A DNA stretch of 64,000 nt, taken from Durusdinium trenchii (Eukaryota > Sar > Dinophyceae > Suessiales > Symbiodiniaceae). Position numbers and translations under genes: made by a program. This document shows positions 59,901-64,000 of this stretch, in pieces. The notes below the pieces were generated by a model. That model saw only the letters and a list, made by a program, of their open reading frames with translations, was not told the origin of the DNA and did not search any database. Location: assembly GCA_963970005.1 (NCBI GenBank), contig CAXAMN010004224.1, positions 742,293 to 806,292 on the forward strand, read 5' to 3'. Each line of letters opens with the position of its first letter. The stretch's first letter is position 1.

Positions 59901-60167
59901 ATAATCCGAGAGAGCTGTAGGGCCATGAATGCTTTTGTGCGGTGGGTACCCACAAATCGAATGCTCGCTGATGCACTCACCAAAAACGATGGAGATCCAA
60001 TAGACTTGCTTAGATCTTGTATGAAGCGATCTTCATATCAAATCTCGCCTGAAGAAACTGTATTGAAGCATCAAGCACAAGAAAAGGAGTTTCGTAAGAA
60101 TCTTCAGGCAAACTGTGCCGCTCCGTCGCCTCCAAGCCGGATAGGGGAAGAGACAGATCATGAGTGA
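53946..60167 (+). CDS. Copia gag-pol polyprotein, 2073 aa
   Basis: One frame encodes the machinery for reverse transcription and integration. Residues 1-280 are gag-like. A zinc knuckle C-X2-C-X4-H-X4-C lies near 287-300 (CNRCGRRGHWAREC). The aspartic protease motif LDSG is near 377. An extra domain spans about 650-880. The integrase has the HLGHP-type N-terminus near 925 and a DD35E core: Asp 989, Asp 1050, Glu 1086. Reverse transcriptase follows with GDIKGAFLEA and HVDD at 1706-1709. RNase H has the HSDAAFA, SAESQALA and VTDCKSL motifs near 1860-1960. All catalytic residues seem intact and there is no stop or frameshift. At 2073 residues it is longer than typical Copia polyproteins (about 1300-1500), mostly because of the extra domain and low-complexity linkers. 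The first ATG after the leader was taken as start. Confidence 0.95.
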   Translation: MSAAASEAAPLRFSGENEDGREYKRWKTWVKNKLLTLDKLPETARGAYIYTLLAGKALEAVEHLDPGDYQKKDGDQVLWSLLDKRFPQLEVVDELGEILGEVFNLRSQEGETMKQWAARASELFDRCHRKTGVQFPDEARGWLLLHRANLSEEQKAVVISRARGDLKRESIAAALRSCYPDLVVGKRRTAVALAEETMDDPTEPHDAWEEDFSDVERLLEDHQSSADWAADTEAYNEAEVAEVLAATWKERRQELNRLQKTRQFQKSKDVKRAFRVEVEEMKRHTTCNRCGRRGHWARECRAKDTRKGSSKGYDKGPPASGASQPSGAAVVEELDFIAAIMNRPTLLEQARMRFSKAAGEWTPDEVMLVSSPGFGVLDSGCGRTVVGASTLQSFEKLWSQRGWTVPSKISEVHQFKFGNGDVETSHYSVQMPVILANRRGVIRAAVIKGDAPLLVSRSALKSLGASLDFQKDCLNVFGQSVPLKTNGAGQYVVDLLSPKETLAADFTEVMTLEPHPHPANRSPEAPEADTPLTLEPSASPAADEKPLAVWTQENSDVMATPWLSRSGPAWKQVVRRKVIDCETNQVLDDSPIIPGNPQHRTIVRLPRRVAHVRTEFSFLGETMSVSNEWQPTERESRQLESQIKTCLAVQQHPQDRCLVMEVFSPPRFSLEAEKHHFRARSYDLKNGWDFRLAQHRRKVEDDLINDTPSLLILCPPCTHEGGWFWLNSQKWDPHTVLRIKAQSRSFIRWCCKLFRIGVQLGCRVVFEHPTGARTWHYPEVEGLCRRFHTVKLHMCRYGLQLPESDRYIRKSTRLLVSHEDMSSLGLTCDQTGTHQCHDVIAGSAPGVPRISTFAGAYPVKFVQAVLNTIPQFQLDRSKATSSCECIAHVEVINEEVPDASWTEILAAGQVRDRSDSDLIPVLDKLHRNLGHPPNHDLVRILRHGQASEQAIRLAKEFSCDLCRSQLKPKVPLPAQPHRITEFNSQVGLDVKHLKGWLPNQKVKALNIVDTASSFQRVIPFFETETASVLRKLFTDSWISWAGVPKEIVLDPARTNLGDPMVVPAELDGVQIRPIAAGAHWQLGKCETHGGWFNRVLEKLIDEFSPSSKEEWLECVVHAHIKNQQLQVHGFSPYQFVFGRNPHIPQDLLNEPLQVIPATASLTEASIARAQAIRTAARTALVQMQDDRALRVALLARPRVEMTFNPGDMVAYWRNQKWVQGQLQQGGQWYGVAIVLGRVGRNVVIIHRRQVLRCAPEQLRLATNEEKTLLASPQAELLGIKDLIDSGNLRSKQYIDLLPQSYPPQEGPVEPAVDSRTEPESSTVVAPSQMNAPLVPEPMSTSAVPEDSQEEQVKGDQEMTEMKSPTPVEETSDTPSSAETAAPSSYGPIRRRIEGKDGPMALWRPPALKQTDFVDIMKEIVPQLVEDACMSQNKRPASPSADEPVSSRPRMAEVLSVEDVDFLLQAQSVSWDCLMAEYLKKKMSKELHHSNNPPDIQEKVQLGKRVEWETILSKPNSVKIHYGAKADRIRKEEDHRFIGSRFVLTRKPLEEGMDLDPNDSTTFTVKGRWCLQGHLDPDLSQKAEQGLLKSPTLSQLGRMCLFQTIASKGWVLQLGDIKGAFLEAGPLNDAFRPLYARQPPGGIPGLPESAVIEVLGNIYGQNDAPASWFKEFSSYVKGLNWYQSVLDPCLFTLRDEAGALVGIMGVHVDDTAVGGHGPVFEASIKKLRTRFPYRKWRISTGEFCGAWYSQTKDGAIRMAMNAFADKMRSINVPKNSAPGDPLTDSQVKVLRAVNGSLGWLSSQSRPDISVQTSLSQQAFPKPTIEDFRMANQAIRRAKQHSELGVVFKSIDPDQLTLVCHSDAAFANRGNHTQAGYIIGFTHASLQDGLEATWCPASWKSYKLPRAVSSTMSAESQALATATGTTEWLLLMLAEIFDGPLTMRSCRDVLKRRRPIIVTDCKSLYDHLHSPSAPTSIDDRRTSIDVVIIRESCRAMNAFVRWVPTNRMLADALTKNDGDPIDLLRSCMKRSSYQISPEETVLKHQAQEKEFRKNLQANCAAPSPPSRIGEETDHE
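55890..56580 (+). other. Methyltransferase-like extra domain in gag-pol
   Basis: Residues about 650-880, between protease and integrase. Motifs in order: LVMEVFSPPRFS (near 660), resembling motif I of C5-cytosine methyltransferases; SYDLKNGWDF shortly after; LLILCPPCTHEGGW with CPPC at 714-717, like motif IV with its catalytic PPC cysteine; VFEHPTG with Glu 767, in the position of motif VI; and a CRYGLQ segment. The standard FxGxGG glycines of motif I are absent and the target-recognition part is small. Retrotransposons carrying captured C5 methyltransferases are known from dinoflagellates. Here the identification is by motif order only. Confidence 0.45.
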
Positions 60168-60349
60168 TCTGCATTTTTGGGGTTTAGGGTTCGCATTGAT
60201 TGTTTGGGAAGTCACTGTGATCAGTGAAGGGAATCAATGTTCTTTTTTTGCCGGCTTCGACCTTAGAATGCAGCAGGTTGTGTCTGTGGCCATTTTGCAT
60301 CCAGAGTTTCAGTGTTCGTATCACGCCGTCTCACGACTAGACCGGGTGT

Positions 60350-60361
60350 TGTGTTTTGCAG
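60350..60361 (+). promoter_or_regulatory. Splice-acceptor-like site before 3' ORF
   Basis: TGTGTTTTGCAG, a T-rich tract ending in AG (60360-60361), lies 18 bp before the ATG of the 3' ORF and nearly 200 bp after the gag-pol stop. It could act in cis-splicing of a subgenomic mRNA or as an acceptor for the dinoflagellate spliced leader. This is inference from sequence form alone. Confidence 0.4.
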
Positions 60362-60379
60362 TTTCCTCCCGACCTAGAC

Positions 60380-60928
60380 ATGGCCGGTGCTCCAGCTCAG
60401 TTGTCCACAGTGGCTAAGGAGCTCTTGACTAAGGTGAAGGAAGAAGGTTCGGTCCATCTGTTGCTGAACGCTTTGATGGAGCACGAAACCAGTGAATTTG
60501 AGTTTGTGCCCTCTGCTGGATACAGCCTGGACAGTGGTGCCATGAATGACTCGTCCAAGCGTCGCCTGACCGCTGACTCGAGTCAGGCCCCACATGTGCA
60601 TTCCCAGAGGCCGATCGTGAAGATGAGCTCCCAGGACCAGGGATCGATTCCTCTCCCCAAGGGCATCACCTCGATGGACCATTGGGGTAAGACCTTGATC
60701 ACTTCAGGAAAGCTGTCTAAGCAGAACCTCAGCTATGAAGACCTTGCAAGTTCACCTGAGACGGATTTGGTGAACTACAGTCGATGGCTCATGGCGCAGA
60801 AAGACCGCGCCAACATGTCGCCACCCATCAAGGACCTCATTGCCTACTTGCTGGCTTACACGGAGTTGGCTGAGGGGTCGACTGAACGATTCCCAGACAG
60901 CACGATCCCACGGAAGTTCAAGAGTTGA
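60380..60928 (+). CDS. Retrotransposon 3' ORF, 182 aa, unknown function
   Basis: ATG at 60380 follows the acceptor-like site. The frame is open further upstream, but the sequence there is non-coding in style. The product starts MAGAPAQLSTVAKELLTK. It has a Ser/Gln-rich middle, then SMDHWGKTLITSGKLS and a helical C-terminal part including YSRWLMAQKDRANMSP. The W-G-K-T-L pattern followed by a Tyr/Ser-rich helix appears in proteins linked to dinoflagellate Copia elements as far as I recall, but I cannot assign a function. It has no signal peptide or transmembrane segment, so it is not envelope-like. It lies inside the element, before the 3' LTR. Confidence 0.7.
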   Translation: MAGAPAQLSTVAKELLTKVKEEGSVHLLLNALMEHETSEFEFVPSAGYSLDSGAMNDSSKRRLTADSSQAPHVHSQRPIVKMSSQDQGSIPLPKGITSMDHWGKTLITSGKLSKQNLSYEDLASSPETDLVNYSRWLMAQKDRANMSPPIKDLIAYLLAYTELAEGSTERFPDSTIPRKFKS

Positions 60929-61057
60929 ACTGCCGACGATTTGAGCTGGACATGAGATGGCTGCATAGCTTCATGTGCTCCTACATCCAAAGATTATTAT
61001 GAAGGCGGAGAATGTACCCGTAGGAGCCATTTTTGGAATTTGAAGATTTGAGACCAG

Positions 61058-61160
61058 TCATTTTGTCCACCCGTGACATGTCGTGACCCCGGAGGGACCT
61101 TCGGCTTGAGGAAAGAAGAGCCCGCTCGGCGCCCCGCGGTTGGGGCGGACACTCCGCAAT
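61058..61160 (+). repeat. 3' LTR (103 bp)
   Basis: Identical over its full length to 53764-53866. It is followed immediately by an AT run (61159-61174), so the exact outer end is ambiguous by one or two bases. Confidence 0.85.
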
Positions 61161-63111
61161 ATATATATATATATGAGAGAGACTGAGACTGAGATACTGA
61201 GACATAGGGAGCGTGATGTTCAAAGTGAGAGTTTGTAAAAAACACAACGAACATCTGCTGAAGACGATCAATTGAAGTTCAGCGTTCTTTGCTCACTGAG
61301 ACTTCTAAACTCAGGAGGGCGTGTCTTTACCGAACCTTTAGCCTTTCCCGAGGCGCGTTTGGTGCTGCGCAGCGCGCACCACCAGCCGGATGCAGGGAAG
61401 ACATGATGACGCAAGGAGAGCGAGCCAGTGGAGTTGTCTGGAGGTTAAGGACATTTGGTTACTGTGGTTTGAGAGGTTCGATGGCACAATTTACCCCAAG
61501 TTCGGTGGTTTAGAAGGAGCCCCATATAAAAGACCTCTTGGGGTGCCAGTACCATCTATTCTGAAACCACTATATCTGGGTGGTGGCTTCAATGATTGTT
61601 GTTTTCAATCTGCGATTACTTGGTGTGTTTCAACCTATGGACTTATGCTTTTTGTTCGTGACTTGCAACCACCAACCAGTCTTGATTGAAAGAACATGGT
61701 TTCATTGAGCAGAAGGTGGGTTGAATCAGTGTTTGGTAGCAGTTGGGACCCAATCATGGGATGCTTAGCTTGTTGGAGTTGGTTTTGTCCGAAACCATCA
61801 TGTTTGTTGGTTTCCTCACCTGATCTCACGCATGATTTGGTGAACAGATCCACATCCCTCCCCTCCACCTTTTTAAGAGGGTACATGGCGCTTTCTGGGT
61901 GAGGGCTCCAGAGTGGATCCTGTGTGCGTTCCAGACAAAACGCACGGTGGTCGCCGGCAGCGGTTCAGGGCACCACTGGTGACCACAGGGATGATAGAAA
62001 CGAACCGAAAAAAAACGTTGATGTAGACTCTTGATGTATCAATCCCCCTGGGGGGGCCTGCAAAAGTAAAACCATTCTGCAAATAGACGTTGTCATTCAT
62101 TCATCAGTATACCGATACCATTTGGTGGCGCAAAATGCCTTCATCATGCCGAGGCACCGCTGCGCTCTCCCCTTTGGAGGGCACAGTTTAAAGATTGGTT
62201 AGCAAAGTTGAAATCTGAAACCCATTTGAACCAAAGAGAACCCAAGACAGGGATTTGAAGGTCAACTTAGCATGGGCTTCGCTTGGAGTTCACTCATGAG
62301 GGCTTCTTTAATGAGGCAAAGCCAAGTGTCACCCAAGTCTTAGTCGAGGCTTGCCTCAACAAACCCTTCTATAAGTATCTAGTGGTTAATAAATCAAGGC
62401 TAAGCTCCCGTCCAACCTATAGATCTGATATGGAAGTTTAAAGGAAACACGAGTTCGGCAACGTATCACCTGGGTGAGAAGTGTCCTTCTCACGTCCGCG
62501 GCATCCGAATCTGAGGGGCATCCGATCGGGTACGTGCCGACGGGTGGATGCCCAGAAACTGCTGGACGCCCAGGACTGCTTGCTGTGCATATCAACCCCT
62601 CCAGCAGCTGGAGACAGGAGACCAGCTCCGTGGACGATCAGCGCAGATACCGTGGGAAAGGAGTCATGTTGGTCTTGCTCGTTTGGAAAGGTTCCTCCTG
62701 GATCTTTAAAGAGAAGACATGTTCAGAAACCCCGTGAAAAGTCGAGGTCTGGACAGCCAAGAAATAGCACTTCAACTCACGCTTCCAAGAGCAGGTTGTG
62801 AAGCACTACTATACATACCCTGGGCGTATGGGATTGTTGAAAAGGGTGATCCACTCTTTGGGGCTGATACCGGTCGTCAGCACACACCAAGTGAGCCGTC
62901 TTTTCTGCCCTTTCAAGAGAGCCCCCTTAGTTGATAGCTTAACACCGCGGCTGTACAGAAGGTGTACTACGTACTTGAGAGCCCCAAACACCCTTATATG
63001 TCTTTGGGGCTGCGGTGTACGAACGCAGACATCTGCGGAGTCGTGCGAGCTCGGACGTGTCTGACGCGACGGGTGCGAAGACGTGGCGAAGACTCACGAT
63101 ATCCTGCCACC
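61161..63111. other. No supportable gene
   Basis: Starts with an AT run and GAGACTGAGACTGAGA-type repeats (61172-61205). Short frames only. GTAGACTCTTGAT at about 62025 matches one arm of the fold-back element at 20736. Confidence 0.5.
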
Positions 63112-63475
63112 TGAAACGACTGCTTTTGTTGTTGGTTGTTTCTTCAAACGACCATATATATATATGTTTTAAAACGACCATGAAAAAAGGGTCTTTTCTT
63201 AAACGACCGTATTTTTGTCAAGTTATGATGGTGTTCAAATATTACATCATGCACAATGCATATCAAGCAGTTGATTTTTGAAATCGTTTACGACCGTATA
63301 TTTCTGGAAACGACCGTATATCTTTATTGAACCACGACCGTATGCAAACCGTATGCAAACTGTATAAAAACGTATAAACACGTATACTTATCCGACCATA
63401 TTTTTAATATAACTGCAAGATAAAACGACCGTATTTTTGGAAACGACCAACCGTATTTTTTGAAACGACCAAAAA
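63112..63475 (+). repeat. Dispersed CGACCGTAT-motif array
   Basis: About 11 copies of AAACGACCGTATTTTT-like motifs occur in 360 bp, all on the + strand, with irregular spacing of 18-90 bp. Examples start near 63144, 63171, 63201, 63289, 63309, 63333, 63422 and 63440. The final copy is AAACGACCAAAAAATGCAG. The layout resembles the ACGGC array at 41423, with a core motif plus a T run, but the core differs. Confidence 0.75.
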
Positions 63476-64000
63476 ATGCAGTTGTTTCGGGTTGCAGGAT
63501 TGTATCTGCAGTGATGCGTACTGGAGACGACCCTGGGTAGTGGTGATTTGCAATGTGACTACTCCAGATGAGGTTCTCACTGCGATGGGATTTCTCGATG
63601 GGAGAACATCCCACAGCTCTTTCGGAACATGAATGTTCAGGGGTTTTCGATATGTTTCGCAACGGTTCAGTCTACGGGGTTCAGTACCACTGTCACAGAT
63701 CAAGAGCTTCTCCACATTTCGGAGACTCGTCCGCTCTGTGTCTCCATGCTCTCAGTGCCTCCCACCACATGCCCGGCCAAGCCCCATGCCCACGTGATTG
63801 GACGTGGATCACCTCCACGTCCCACGCCCGCGGTCCTCGGTGGAAAGGAGGCCTTCATCGGCGCTGGTTCCAACGCGCGAACCGCCGGCGGTTCGCGAGC
63901 GCCTCGTGAGTGAGGCGCTCGCTCCACCGGTCAACCGCTAGGAGCTGGCGAGCCGCTGATGCCCAACGCCAGCGAGCTCGAAGGAAGGCGACGGACCCGA
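63476..64000. other. No clear gene; GC-rich end of window
   Basis: A GC-rich block (63750-63910) is open in two frames and ends at CTC|GTGAGT, a possible donor, so an exon cut by the window edge or a short exon is possible. No motif is recognised. Confidence 0.3.

Larger units (their letters stand above)
53764..61160 (+). mobile_element. Complete Ty1/copia-type LTR retrotransposon
   Basis: The element is 7,397 bp with identical 103-bp terminal repeats, a primer-binding site, one gag-pol frame, a second 3' ORF and integrase placed before reverse transcriptase, the Copia order. Flanks are TA-rich (CTATA before, ATATA after), so a 4-5 bp target duplication such as TATA is possible but cannot be proven in such sequence. 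There is no clean polypurine tract directly before the 3' repeat; the sequence there is GAAGATTTGAGACCAG. The open frames and identical repeats indicate a young copy. Confidence 0.9.

Noticed and set aside
60281-60303. GTGGCCATTTTGCATCCAG resembling the spliced leader
   Set aside because: Too many mismatches, and it sits in ordinary element sequence; likely chance.

Overview
The window looks like nuclear DNA of a dinoflagellate, most probably a Symbiodiniaceae-type alga (inference, about 0.7). The reasons are very sparse coding, short exons whose 3' splice sites read AG|G, many small fold-back elements, several short-motif arrays, and a large Copia-type retrotransposon of the kind common in these genomes. 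No rRNA, tRNA or CRISPR array was found, and no exact dinoflagellate spliced leader.

Region 1 (1-9545, + strand) holds a broken multi-exon gene that looks transposon-borne. Repeated exons of about 70 nt (59, 591, 1360, 3110) lead into an OTU-type cysteine-protease region (1855-2815). A long exon (3392-about 5300) carries a C2H2-like zinc finger and the first of three widely spaced acidic residues that could form an RNase H-like transposase triad. Further exons run to a terminal exon ending at 8847. At least five apparent frameshifts interrupt the frame, two or three of them at homopolymer runs. Five copies of TTACAAAATCA-like motifs lie to the left of the long central exon. Eight copies of the reverse complement lie to the right, as expected of subterminal transposase-binding arrays. 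This is the best candidate for an undescribed system.

Region 2 (9546-53400) is mostly intergenic. Its recognisable remains are three exons of an S28 serine carboxypeptidase of the PRSS16 type (18397, about 19349 and 20324), traces of Ty3/gypsy-like elements (about 21970-22740 and 26030-26150), a frameshifted gene remnant (37850-38288), and a few isolated exon-like blocks. Fold-back elements are frequent and form recognisable families (29087/29845/24258; 36266/37508/53407; 38490/40005/11865; singletons at 20736 and 53002). Two motif arrays stand out: an ACGGC-motif array (41423-42295) and a degenerate 24-bp satellite in opposing orientations (45638-47285).

Region 3 (53764-61160) is an apparently complete Ty1/copia-type LTR retrotransposon. 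It has identical 103-bp terminal repeats, an initiator-tRNA-like primer-binding site, and one uninterrupted 2073-codon gag-pol frame ordered zinc knuckle, protease, extra domain, integrase, reverse transcriptase, RNase H. A separate 182-codon 3' ORF sits behind a splice-acceptor-like site. The extra domain between protease and integrase has C5-cytosine-methyltransferase-like motifs. The identical repeats and open frame suggest a recent insertion.

Region 4 (61161-64000) has no clear gene but contains a second dispersed-motif array (CGACCGTAT, 63112-63475).
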